NCBI GenBank assembly: GCA_964592425.1 | Contig: CAZQCG010000027.1 | Location: forward strand, 3,941-67,940 | From: Viridilinea sp964592425 | Lineage (GTDB): Bacteria > Chloroflexota > Chloroflexia > Chloroflexales > Chloroflexaceae | Direction: 5' to 3' | DNA length: 64,000 bases | In this document: positions 48,919 to 57,248 of the stretch, piece by piece | How positions within the stretch are numbered: position 1 is the stretch's first letter | Layout of the letters: each line of letters opens with the position of its first letter | Program-made: the position numbers and the translations under genes | The notes under the pieces: model-generated | Databases searched by the model: none | Told to the model about the DNA's origin: nothing | What the model saw: only the letters and a program-made list of their open reading frames with translations

Positions 48919-51642
48919 TCAGGGGTAGGCCCCAGGGTTGAGCCGCCCGAAGGGGTCGAGCTCTGTTTTCAGGGCGTGCATCAAGCCAGAGGCAGGCGCT
49001 GAAGGCCATTTTGGCATGGCGCGTTGCTGATCGCTGTCAGTGGCCAGAATCTGGGTATGCTGCCAGCGTTCGCTGAGGACCTTGTGGAAGGTGGCGAGAT
49101 CTTGCGGCGATCCGCAGGGGCGTAGGTAGGCTACGCCGTGTAAGGCCCGTGCGTCAAGTATGAGCGTCAGGTTGCATGCAGCGGCCAGACCGGCGGCATC
49201 ATCCAGGGCCCGGCCCAGGTCGGCGGGAGCAGTGCAGAGGCGGATGAGGGCCTGGCCTGCGCTCACCTGTGGTGCGCTCAAAGTGGCAATGCGCTGCCAG
49301 AGGGCCGCTTCGGCGCTGTCGGCCAGCTCGGCCATGGCCACTACGCCATGGCGGGCACCAAGGGTGCGCAATTCGTGCATGTGGCGTGCGACCGCCGCCG
49401 GATGCCCTTCGGCATGGACGCAGAGCATCGGGCCGGGTACCTCGCCCAACTCGGGCAGGCTGAGGCCCTCGAGGTATTCACATGCGGTCGGTAACAGACG
49501 ACTAGCGGCCAGGTCGTCGAGCAGGGCAAAGGCCGCCGCCCGGTTCGGCCAGGCCAGGGCCATGGTTGCGCTGGCAGGCGGGCGCGGAAAGACCCGCAGG
49601 CTCACAGCGGCGATCAGGCCAAGCGTGCCGTGGCTGCCGACAAAGAGTTTGACCAGGTCGTAGCCGGTAACATTTTTGACTACCTGGGCCCCCAGGCGCA
49701 CAACGGTTCCGTCCGCCTCCACCACCGTCAGGGCCAGCACCCAGTCGCGCAGGGTGCCGTAGCCGAGGCGCTGCGGCCCATCGACGGCAGCCGCCACCAG
49801 TCCGCCCAGGGTCGTCTGCCCGGCCTCGTCGACCACCAGGGGCAGAAACTGGCCATTGGCCGCCAGGCAATCCTGCAACTCAGCCAGGCTCATGCCTGCC
49901 TCGACCCAAATCGTCAGGTCATCGGGCTCGTAGACCAGCACGCGTGTGAGGCGGCAGGTCGAAAGGTGCAGGGTAACGGCAGTCTCATCGGTAGTGGTGG
50001 GCCGCGGGGGAGGGCTGGCAGTGCCAGTAGGGATCACCGTCAGGCCAGCGTGATGGGCGACCGCCATGACCTGAGCAAGCTCGTCAATCGTCGCCGGGGT
50101 GATAAAGAGGCCATTCACTGTCGGCTTCACATGGGTCGGCCCGACAAGTTCGACCAGGCTTGCAGTCAGGGTGGCAGAGAGCGGTGGTGTGGCCGGGGTG
50201 GCGGCAGCACTGCTACTGATACGCGCCCGGCGTTCGCCGGCCAGGGCTGCAGGATTGACGGCAGCCGGAAAGATCTTGCCGGGATTGAACTGGCCGTTGG
50301 GATTGAAGACATGCTGGATGGCGGCATGGAGGGCCAGTTCGGCGGGGCTGAAGAGCAAAGGCAGGTAGTCGCGTTTCTCAAGGCCGATGCCATGCTCACC
50401 GCTGATCACGCCACCCTGGGCAATGCTGAGCTTGAGCACCGCGCTGGCAAGGGCGTGGGCGCGGCGGGTCTGGTCGGGATCACGCGGGTCGTAGAGCACT
50501 AGCGGGTGCAGGTTGCCGTCACCGGCATGGAAGACATTGCAGACCTCCATCGCATATTCGTGGCGCAGTTGCTCTACATGCTCCATCATCAGCGGGAGGC
50601 GAGTGCGCGGCACGACGGTATCGACCAGCAGGTAGGCGGGGGCAAGCCGCCCGATCGCGCCAGCCACCGACTTACGGGCAGCCCAGACACGAGCCTGCTC
50701 AGCGGGGTCGCGGGCGGGGCGCAGCTCGAAGGCACCTTCGTTGCGGCAGAGATCAAGGATCTGGGCCAGGATCGCGTCGATCCCGTCGGCAACGCCATCA
50801 ACCTCGATAATCAACAGAGTGGTGCCAGTGGCTTCGGGCAGACCCAGGCCATAGGCCCCATTGACCGCCCGAATCGCGTTGTGATCCATCACCTCGAGCG
50901 AGGTGGGCAAGAGACCAGCGGCAATCACCCGACTGACCGCCGACGAGGCGGCAACCACGCTGGGGAAGAGCGCCAGCACGACGCGCACGGCCTCGGGCAG
51001 GGGCGTCAGGCGCACCAGGGCCTGTGTCACCACACCGAAGGTACCCTCACTACCGACAACAAGCCCGGTCAGATCATAGCCAGCCCATTCATCGATACCG
51101 TCGCCTGTCCAGAGTAGGCTGCCGTCAGGGCGCACCAATTCGACGGCAAGCACATGGTTGGTGGTGACGCCATATTTGAGACAATGGGGGCCGCCAGCAT
51201 TGGTGGCCAAGTTGCCGCCGATCGTGCTGGCCCGCTGCGAGGAGGGATCGGGCGCGAACTGCAGGCCGAGAGGGGCCAGGCGGGCATTCAGATCGGCATT
51301 GACCACGCCAGCACCGACGCGGGCGCGCCGTGAACGGGGCTCAATGGCTTCGATCTTGTCCATACGGGCCGTCGAGAGCAACATACCACCGGCGAGCGGC
51401 ACGGCACCGCCGGCGATCCCCGTACCTGCACCGCGGGCGACCACAGGCAGACCGGCCTGCAGGGCCAGGGCCACAGCAGTAGCGGCCTGCGCCGAGCTGG
51501 CGGGCAGGACAACCACCTGCGGCGCGTGGGCGACAAGCATGCTGGCGTCCTGGTCATAGGTTGCCAGGGCATCAGGCTCACTTACGACGGCGGCGGGGCC
51601 GAGCGTTTGTCGCAGCTGTTCAATCAACGAATCAGCTTCCAT
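48919..51642 (-). CDS. GlcD-GlcE fusion flavoprotein
   Basis: A 907-residue protein joining two FAD-dependent (FAD_binding_4) modules. The N-terminal 470 residues match GlcD: VARGAGTGIAGGAVPLAGG, FAPDPSSQRASTIGGNLATNAGGPHCLKYG, NVFHAGDGNLHPLVLYD and GVISGEHGIGLEKRDYL. After an Ala/Pro-rich linker (about 470-490) comes a GlcE-like half with RVLVYEPDDLTIWVEAG, TLGGLVAAAVDGPQRLGYG and QVVKNVTGYDLVKLFVGS. The ATG at 51642 is preferred to an upstream TTG. It follows separate glcE and glcD genes, so both subunit types are duplicated. In the GlcE half PTGTASPPP replaces the usual Gly-rich FAD loop and may weaken flavin binding. Confidence 0.88.
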   Translation of the reverse strand: MEADSLIEQLRQTLGPAAVVSEPDALATYDQDASMLVAHAPQVVVLPASSAQAATAVALALQAGLPVVARGAGTGIAGGAVPLAGGMLLSTARMDKIEAIEPRSRRARVGAGVVNADLNARLAPLGLQFAPDPSSQRASTIGGNLATNAGGPHCLKYGVTTNHVLAVELVRPDGSLLWTGDGIDEWAGYDLTGLVVGSEGTFGVVTQALVRLTPLPEAVRVVLALFPSVVAASSAVSRVIAAGLLPTSLEVMDHNAIRAVNGAYGLGLPEATGTTLLIIEVDGVADGIDAILAQILDLCRNEGAFELRPARDPAEQARVWAARKSVAGAIGRLAPAYLLVDTVVPRTRLPLMMEHVEQLRHEYAMEVCNVFHAGDGNLHPLVLYDPRDPDQTRRAHALASAVLKLSIAQGGVISGEHGIGLEKRDYLPLLFSPAELALHAAIQHVFNPNGQFNPGKIFPAAVNPAALAGERRARISSSAAATPATPPLSATLTASLVELVGPTHVKPTVNGLFITPATIDELAQVMAVAHHAGLTVIPTGTASPPPRPTTTDETAVTLHLSTCRLTRVLVYEPDDLTIWVEAGMSLAELQDCLAANGQFLPLVVDEAGQTTLGGLVAAAVDGPQRLGYGTLRDWVLALTVVEADGTVVRLGAQVVKNVTGYDLVKLFVGSHGTLGLIAAVSLRVFPRPPASATMALAWPNRAAAFALLDDLAASRLLPTACEYLEGLSLPELGEVPGPMLCVHAEGHPAAVARHMHELRTLGARHGVVAMAELADSAEAALWQRIATLSAPQVSAGQALIRLCTAPADLGRALDDAAGLAAACNLTLILDARALHGVAYLRPCGSPQDLATFHKVLSERWQHTQILATDSDQQRAMPKWPSAPASGLMHALKTELDPFGRLNPGAYP

Positions 51643-51649
51643 GATTATT

Positions 51650-52960
51650 TCACACCACAAACCGTCCCGGATTCAACAGCCCATCGGGGTCAAACTCCTG
51701 TTTGATCCGGCTCATCAGGCCGAGGTTGGCAGGGGCCTTGCCCCAGGCGGGTAGCTCGGCGGCTAGGGCTGGCGTTGCGGCGAGCAGGCTCAGGTGTGGC
51801 TGGTGGGTGCAGAGATCGCTGTACCAGGCACGCAGCGCCTCTTCGTCGCCGAAGGCGCGCAGGTAGGCGACCCCGCTGAGAGCGCGGGCGATGCAGCACA
51901 TGCGGAGCCCATGGCGCTCGGTGAGGCTGCGTGCATCAGCGAGGGCGGCGGCGAGTTTGGCAGGCAGGCAGCCCAGGCGCACGGCAAGCTCGCCGGGCGT
52001 GGCGGCAAGCGGGTGGGCCAGGTTAGCCAGAGCCTCCCAGCGCGTCTGCAGAGCCGGGTCGCCCTCGGGCAGGAGTTGGATGTGCGCCGCGCCAGCCTGG
52101 CGCGCCAGATCGCTCAGGTCGCGCAGGTGGCGCTCGACAGCGGCGGGGAGGCCCTCGGCGCGTATGTCGACCATACAGGCAGCCTCGCTGCCGTCGGCCA
52201 GGCCCAGTTCAGCCCAGCCCTCGTGGTACTCGACAGCGGCCGGGGTGAGTTGGCTTGTGTGGATGGCGTTGACGAGGGCGAAGGCCGCCTCCGGCTGGGT
52301 GAAGGTGCAGGCCAGGGCAGCGCTAGCCTGGGGTTGGGGCAGCAGTTTGAAATTGGCCTCAACAATGATCGCCAGGCTGCCCAGGCTGCCCAGGTAGAGC
52401 TTCATCATGTCGAAACCGCTGACATTCTTGACCACCTGGCCGCCGGCTTTACTGATGCGCCCGGTGGCCTCGACCACGCGAATGCCGATCAGCAGATCAC
52501 GGCTGGTACCGTAGCCGTGCCGGCGCGGCCCATCGATCCCCGTTGCCAGAATACCGCCAAGCGTGCTGCGCTCGGGCCAGGGGACATCGAGCGGGAGCAT
52601 CTGGCGATTGACGGCCAGAGCTGCCGTCAGTTCAGCCAGAGTCAGACCGGCCTCAAGCGAGATAGTCAGGTCATCAGGCTCATAGACCAGCACGCGCTTG
52701 AGGCGGGTTGTTTTGAGCACCACAAAACGCTCGGCGGCCAGGGGTGCCCCCCAACTCTGGCGCGTACCGCCGCCCCAGGGCACCACGGGGGTGCGGGCAG
52801 CGTGACAGGTGGCCATCACGCGGGCGACCTCCTCAACACTGCCAGGAGCGACAACCAGGAGCGGCGTGCGGCCATGGACGGCATAGGCGGGATCGGCCTC
52901 AGCGACAAACGCGCTACCGACCAGGGCCGTGACTTGTTGCAGGAGTGTGAGCGTGCTCAC
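51650..52960 (-). CDS. glcE: Glycolate oxidase FAD-binding subunit
   Basis: A 436-residue FAD_binding_4 protein with VVPWGGGTRQSWG (FAD loop), RVLVYEPDDLTISLEAG, STLGGILATGIDGPRRHGYG and QVVKNVSGFDMMKLYLGSLG, ending FDPDGLLNPGRFVV. GlcE is the second flavoprotein of the glycolate dehydrogenase complex. The GTG start overlaps the glcD stop by 4 bp (GTGA), indicating coupled translation. The next gene, the fusion, begins within a few bases of its stop. Confidence 0.93.
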   Translation of the reverse strand: MSTLTLLQQVTALVGSAFVAEADPAYAVHGRTPLLVVAPGSVEEVARVMATCHAARTPVVPWGGGTRQSWGAPLAAERFVVLKTTRLKRVLVYEPDDLTISLEAGLTLAELTAALAVNRQMLPLDVPWPERSTLGGILATGIDGPRRHGYGTSRDLLIGIRVVEATGRISKAGGQVVKNVSGFDMMKLYLGSLGSLAIIVEANFKLLPQPQASAALACTFTQPEAAFALVNAIHTSQLTPAAVEYHEGWAELGLADGSEAACMVDIRAEGLPAAVERHLRDLSDLARQAGAAHIQLLPEGDPALQTRWEALANLAHPLAATPGELAVRLGCLPAKLAAALADARSLTERHGLRMCCIARALSGVAYLRAFGDEEALRAWYSDLCTHQPHLSLLAATPALAAELPAWGKAPANLGLMSRIKQEFDPDGLLNPGRFVV

Positions 52961-54405
52961 TGGTCTTTTAGCTCCCCCCAGGCCACCCCCGCCCGGCGTA
53001 GCGCAGCCAGTTCGCCGCAGCCGCGTCCTTTGGGAAAGATCTTGCCCGGATTAAAAAGATCGTGCGGGTCAAAGGACTGATGCAGCCCGGCCATGGCTGC
53101 AAGATCATCGGTGGAGAAGAGCAGGGTCATATAGTCCTGCTTCTCAACGCCAATGCCATGCTCGCCGCTGATCACGCCGCCCTGCTCAATACTCACATGC
53201 ATCACGCTGGTGGCGGCCTCAAGGGCCCGCTGGTTCTGGCTCTGGTCACGCCGGTCGAAGAGAATAATCGGGTGCAGGTTGCCGTCGCCGGCATGGAAGA
53301 CATTGGCAATCGGCAGGCTGTACTCGTTCGAGATGCGCCCGACCTGTTCCATCGTATAGGGCAGGCGGGTGCGCGGCACAACCGTATCAACCAGGTAGTA
53401 GGTCGGGGCCAGGCGGCCCATTGCGCCGAAGGCATTTTTACGTGCCGCCCAGACCTGGTTCTGTTCGGCGAGCGTGCGAGCGGGGCGCACATCAAGCGCC
53501 CCGTTACGCCAGCAGACGGCGGTAATATCGTTGAGCAGCAGATCGAGGCCATCCTCAACCCCGTCCACCTCGATCAGCAGGGCCGCACCGGCGCTGGCGG
53601 GCAAGCCCAGTTGGTACATCGCGTTGACTGCCTTAATCGCCAGGCGATCCATAATCTCGAGCGCCGCTGGCAGAAAACCGCCCGCGATCACCTGCGAGAC
53701 CGTATTGGAGGCTCCGGCGATCTCAGGGAAGAGGGCCAGCACCACCCGCACGGCTTCAGGCAGGCGAGTCAGCTTAAGCCAGGCAGCGGTAACCAGGCCG
53801 AGCGTGCCCTCGCTGCCGGTCACAATCCCGTTGAGGTCATAGCCGGACGTTTGATTATCGCCCTCAGCGGTCCAGATCACCGAGCCATCGGCCAACACCA
53901 GCTCAACGCCAAGGACATGGCTGGCGGTGATGCCATACTTGAGACAGTGAGGGCCGCCCGAATTGTTGGCGATATTGCCGCCCACGGTACAGGCTTTTTG
54001 CGAAGAAGGATCGGGGGCGAACTGGTAGCCGTAGGCTTTGAGATGTTGCGACAGTTCCCAATTGATCACCCCGGGCTGGCAGAGCACGCGCCCGTTGCGT
54101 GCATCAACCTGGAGAATCTTATCCATGCGGGCCGTGCTAAGCACAATCCCACCTTGCATCGGCGTCGCCCCACCTGAGAGGCCGGTGCCTGCGCCACGCG
54201 GCACAATTGGCAAGCCGTAGCGCGCCGCCAGGCGCACCACGCCACTCACCTGGGCGGTCGAGGTCGGTAAGACGGCGACCTGGGGTGTACCAATGTCCAT
54301 CACACAGCCGTCGGCGTCATAGGTCATCAGCGCAACGGGGTCATCAACTACCCCGCGTGGGCCGACAATGCGCCGAAGTTCTTCGCTGAGCTGGGCGCGA
54401 TCCAT
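52957..54405 (-). CDS. glcD: Glycolate oxidase catalytic subunit
   Basis: A 482-residue FAD-linked oxidase with IVPRGAGTGLSGGATPMQGG, FAPDPSSQKACTVGGNIANNSGGPHCLKYG, SGYDLNGIVTGSEGTLG, NVFHAGDGNLHPIILFD and GVISGEHGIGVEKQDYM. GlcD oxidises glycolate to glyoxylate, feeding photorespiratory-type or glyoxylate metabolism. The ATG at 54405 is preferred because AGGAG precedes it; an upstream extension has no ribosome site. It is the first gene of the glcD-glcE-(glcDE fusion)-glcF cluster. Confidence 0.94.
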   Translation of the reverse strand: MDRAQLSEELRRIVGPRGVVDDPVALMTYDADGCVMDIGTPQVAVLPTSTAQVSGVVRLAARYGLPIVPRGAGTGLSGGATPMQGGIVLSTARMDKILQVDARNGRVLCQPGVINWELSQHLKAYGYQFAPDPSSQKACTVGGNIANNSGGPHCLKYGITASHVLGVELVLADGSVIWTAEGDNQTSGYDLNGIVTGSEGTLGLVTAAWLKLTRLPEAVRVVLALFPEIAGASNTVSQVIAGGFLPAALEIMDRLAIKAVNAMYQLGLPASAGAALLIEVDGVEDGLDLLLNDITAVCWRNGALDVRPARTLAEQNQVWAARKNAFGAMGRLAPTYYLVDTVVPRTRLPYTMEQVGRISNEYSLPIANVFHAGDGNLHPIILFDRRDQSQNQRALEAATSVMHVSIEQGGVISGEHGIGVEKQDYMTLLFSTDDLAAMAGLHQSFDPHDLFNPGKIFPKGRGCGELAALRRAGVAWGELKDQ

Positions 54406-54516
54406 GCTGGTATCTCCTGACCGCTTGTTGGGGATCAATACCATTGTAACATGGGCCGTTGTTGAGTTGACAAGCAAGCCTTGTCGGTAATGCGACAAGC
54501 TATAGATGCTTGCCTT

Positions 54517-55296
54517 TTACGGCCATTCTGATAGCGGCCTGCGCTGATTGCTGCCAGCCTTGACGATGCCATCGGCCAGGAGCGCGGCCCATGCCTGGTA
54601 GCCAACCGGGCCAGGGTGGAAGCCGTCGGGGCAAAACTGGGCGGGCGTAACCGGCAGGGTCATGGGCAGGTGGATCACGTCCGGTCGAGCGCTGGCCAAC
54701 CGCGCAGCGGCGTGATCGAGCAGCTGGGCGCGCAGGCCAAGCACCGCCCGGAGCGGTTGGGGCAAAACGGGAAAGCGCCCGATTGGCGGAACGGCGGCCA
54801 GGAAGATCGGTGCCGGGCCAACCCGCGTGCGCAGGGCGGCGATCAGTTCAACCAGGTCACGCTGCCAGCGCTGTGGGCTGCGCATACGCAGGCTGTCGTT
54901 GACCCCCAGGGCGAGCAGGGCGAGATCGACTGGCTCGGGCGAGAGAGTCGGGATGAGCGAGCGGCGCACATCAGCGGCGGTAGCGCCAATCTGTCCGAGC
55001 GCCTGCCAGGCGACGGCGCGCTGAAGGCGGCCAGCCAGCGCCGTCGCAAGCTGACCAGTCAGGGCCTCTGCGTGGGTGGGCGCACCGACCCCGGCCACCG
55101 TCGACTCGCCAAGCACAAGCAGGCGCAGGGTGGGAGGCGCGCCATTCACGATGCCCTCAGGCGCTCCGTTCGCCCCGGGGAGGCGTGGGGTTGTCCGGCG
55201 TACAGCCCGGCCCTGGGCCGCCAGCAGTGGAGCAAGGATCAGCGCCGCGTTGGCAACCAGGGGCAGGAGCAAGCCAGGAAGGCGTTTGTGTAGCAT
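54517..55296 (-). CDS. SGNH/GDSL-type hydrolase
   Basis: A 259-residue protein with an N-terminal hydrophobic anchor (LPGLLLPLVANAALILAPLL), then SGNH blocks: LGESTVAGVGAP (Ser), LGQIGATAADVRRSL (Gly), LALGVNDSLRM (Asn) and FCPDGFHPGPVGY (Asp/His). All catalytic residues are present. The family contains esterases and carbohydrate O-deacetylases; the substrate is unknown. The ATG at 55296 is chosen because the anchor follows it directly. Confidence 0.83.
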   Translation of the reverse strand: MLHKRLPGLLLPLVANAALILAPLLAAQGRAVRRTTPRLPGANGAPEGIVNGAPPTLRLLVLGESTVAGVGAPTHAEALTGQLATALAGRLQRAVAWQALGQIGATAADVRRSLIPTLSPEPVDLALLALGVNDSLRMRSPQRWQRDLVELIAALRTRVGPAPIFLAAVPPIGRFPVLPQPLRAVLGLRAQLLDHAAARLASARPDVIHLPMTLPVTPAQFCPDGFHPGPVGYQAWAALLADGIVKAGSNQRRPLSEWP

Positions 55297-55335
55297 ACGT
55301 AGTAGTGTATTCAGGTAAGAGATCAAATAACAGAA

Positions 55336-55361
55336 GCAGCCCACCGAAGTCGGTGGGCTGC
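55336..55361 (-). terminator. Hairpin downstream of tRNA-Val
   Basis: GCAGCCCACCGA pairs with TCGGTGGGCTGC (12 bp). On the reverse strand it is followed by the T-rich TTCTGTTATTT, fitting an intrinsic terminator for the tRNA transcript. Confidence 0.7.
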
Positions 55362-55375
55362 ATAGTTTAAGAAGA

Positions 55376-55452
55376 TGGTGGGCGATACTGGACTTGAACC
55401 AGTGACCTCATCCGTGTGAAGGATGCGCTCTAGCCAGCTGAGCTAATCGCCC
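55376..55452 (-). tRNA. tRNA-Val (anticodon CAC)
   Basis: A 77-nt cloverleaf starting GGGCGAT and ending ATCGCCC-A-CCA with encoded CCA. The anticodon stem CATCC/GGATG encloses TTCACAC, giving CAC, which reads GTG. The T arm ACTGG-TTCAAGT-CCAGT is standard. Confidence 0.95.
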
Positions 55453-55507
55453 ATGATGTGCGCCAGTATAGCATACGGCGCACAGGTCTGCAAACAGATG
55501 AAGCCGC

Positions 55508-56848
55508 TTACACGATCACCGCGTCCTGCTCCTGCTTTGCCACACTCGGCTGTGAGCCGCGACCGACACCCCAGTAGACGAAGCCGCGTGCCGCCATCTC
55601 GTGCGGGTCGTAGAGGTTGCGTCCATCAACCACGATCGGCAGGCGCATAAAGCCGCGGATCTTCTCCCAGTTCAACTGCTTGAACTCGTTCCACTCGGTC
55701 ACCAGCAGCAGCGCATCGGCCCCCTTGGCCGCATCGTAGGCGGTGGCGCAGAAAGTCACTTCGGGCATCAATTCGCCAGCATTCTCCATCGCCACCGGGT
55801 CGTAGGCTTTGACCCGCGCTCCGCTCTCTTGCAAGCTGTGAATAATGTCGATGCTTGGCGCTTCGCGCATATCGTCGGTGTTCGGCTTGAAGGAGAGTCC
55901 CAGCACGCCCACCACTTTGCCGTGCAGGTCGCCCAGCAGCGTCTCCACCTTCTGCACATAGCGCTCGCGCGCGGACTGGTTGATATCCATCACGGCCTGC
56001 AGCAGCTGTGGGTGGCAGCCCGCCGAGGCGGCCATATGATGTAGCGCCAGCACGTCTTTGGGGAAGCACGAGCCACCATAGCCGACGCCCGCATCAAGAA
56101 AGTGCGGCCCGATCCGCTTGTCGGCCCCCATACCGCGGGCCACCTCGCGTACATCAGCCCCCAGCCGCTCGCAGATCTGAGCGATCTCGTTGATGAACGA
56201 GATGCGCGTCGCCAGAAAGGCGTTCGAGGCATATTTGATCATCTCGGCGGTGCGCAGGTCGGTGATGATCACCGGGGCCCCCAGCGGCGCATGTAACTCG
56301 GCGACCTCCTCCGCCGCATGGCGGTCGGTCGAGCCGAGCACGATCCGGTCGGGTTTGAAGAAGTCGTTGAGCGCACTGCCCTCACGCAAAAATTCGGGGT
56401 TGGAGACCACTGCAAAGCGCACGCCGGGGTCACAATGCTCAGAGATGATCTGCGAGACCATGTCGCCAGTGCCGACCGGCACTGTGCTCTTGTCGATAAT
56501 GATCGCCTCGTCCTTGAGGTGCTGGCCGATTCCGCGCGCCGCCGCTTCGACATAGGTCAGATCGGCTGCCCCGTCAGCGCCCATCGGGGTGCCGACCGTG
56601 ATGAAGATCAGGCGGGCATCGGCCAGGCCGCTTGGATAATCGTCGGTGAAGCGCAGGCGCCCTGAACGCATATTGCGCTCCTGCAACTCTTCGAGCCCCG
56701 GCTCGTAGATTGGCGACTTGCCGCTGCGCAACAATTCCAGCTTTTCGGGGTTGATCTCGATGCAGGTCACACTGTTGCCCAGATCGGCAAAGCAGACCCC
56801 TGTAGTTAGCCCGACATAGCCGGTTCCGACGACACAGATGTTACTCAA
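55508..56848 (-). CDS. ugd: UDP-glucose 6-dehydrogenase
   Basis: A 446-residue enzyme oxidising UDP-glucose to UDP-glucuronate for polysaccharide synthesis. It shows the NAD-binding NICVVGTGYVGLTTG, the IDKSTVPVGTG and VSNPEFLREGSA blocks, EMIKYASNAFLATRISF (Lys205, Asn209) and the catalytic GYGGSCFPKD (Cys261). The C-terminal LGLSFKPNTDDMREAPS is present. The TTG at 56848 is the likely start: it is 8 bases after AAGGAG, and the upstream ATG (56884) lacks a ribosome site and would add 12 non-family residues. Confidence 0.94.
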   Translation of the reverse strand: MSNICVVGTGYVGLTTGVCFADLGNSVTCIEINPEKLELLRSGKSPIYEPGLEELQERNMRSGRLRFTDDYPSGLADARLIFITVGTPMGADGAADLTYVEAAARGIGQHLKDEAIIIDKSTVPVGTGDMVSQIISEHCDPGVRFAVVSNPEFLREGSALNDFFKPDRIVLGSTDRHAAEEVAELHAPLGAPVIITDLRTAEMIKYASNAFLATRISFINEIAQICERLGADVREVARGMGADKRIGPHFLDAGVGYGGSCFPKDVLALHHMAASAGCHPQLLQAVMDINQSARERYVQKVETLLGDLHGKVVGVLGLSFKPNTDDMREAPSIDIIHSLQESGARVKAYDPVAMENAGELMPEVTFCATAYDAAKGADALLLVTEWNEFKQLNWEKIRGFMRLPIVVDGRNLYDPHEMAARGFVYWGVGRGSQPSVAKQEQDAVIV

Positions 56849-57000
56849 GGCTGTCTCTCCTTCAACATATTGTTGGTGAATCACTGGCTGCGCATGATGC
56901 TGGCATCTACTGTAGCATATCTCAATGACGGTCTGTTTAGCCTTCGCTAAACAGGCTACACTGCGAGGTTACAATTTTGCTGCATAACTCTACGCCAGTC

Positions 57001-57190
57001 TCATCTCGGCCCCAGGCCAAGCTCATCTGTACGAGCCACGGCCAGCGCCGCAACAGCGATGTCCTGCACAGCATAGCCTACCGATCTGAAGAGCGTGACC
57101 TCTTCCGCCTCGTCACGGCCCAGGGTGCGGTGCGTCCTGACGCAACTTCGCCCAACTCGATTATTAAGGATACGCGTGAGGATGCTCTGA
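57001..57190 (-). pseudogene. Remnant of an ornithine cyclodeaminase/mu-crystallin family gene
   Basis: The reverse strand encodes SLIIELGEVASGRTAP in one frame and, after a shift near 57120-57130, GRDEAEEVTLFRSVGYAVQD then IAVAALAVARTDELGLG in another, ending at a TGA (57001-57003). This is the C-terminal pattern of the family (the ELGEV...GR, E.T.F.S.G.A.QD motif). Only about 60 residues of some 320 remain and they are frameshifted, with no N-terminal part. I infer a dead gene relic between ugd and the S1-domain gene. Confidence 0.6.
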
Positions 57191-57197
57191 TCACGAA

Positions 57198-57225
57198 GGG
57201 CGTAGCAGTTTCATCTGCTACGCCC
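57198..57225 (-). terminator. Hairpin downstream of the S1-domain gene
   Basis: GGGCGTAGCAG pairs with CTGCTACGCCC (11 bp, 6-base loop), 24 bases after the S1-domain gene stop. The T-run is weak, so termination is likely but not sure. Confidence 0.45.
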
Positions 57226-57248
57226 TGATCTAAGAAGCTAGCGCTCGC

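Noticed and set aside
51642..51660. Earlier TTG start for the GlcD-GlcE fusion
   Set aside because: It lies inside the end of glcE and adds six non-family residues. The ATG at 51642 fits the GlcD N-terminus.
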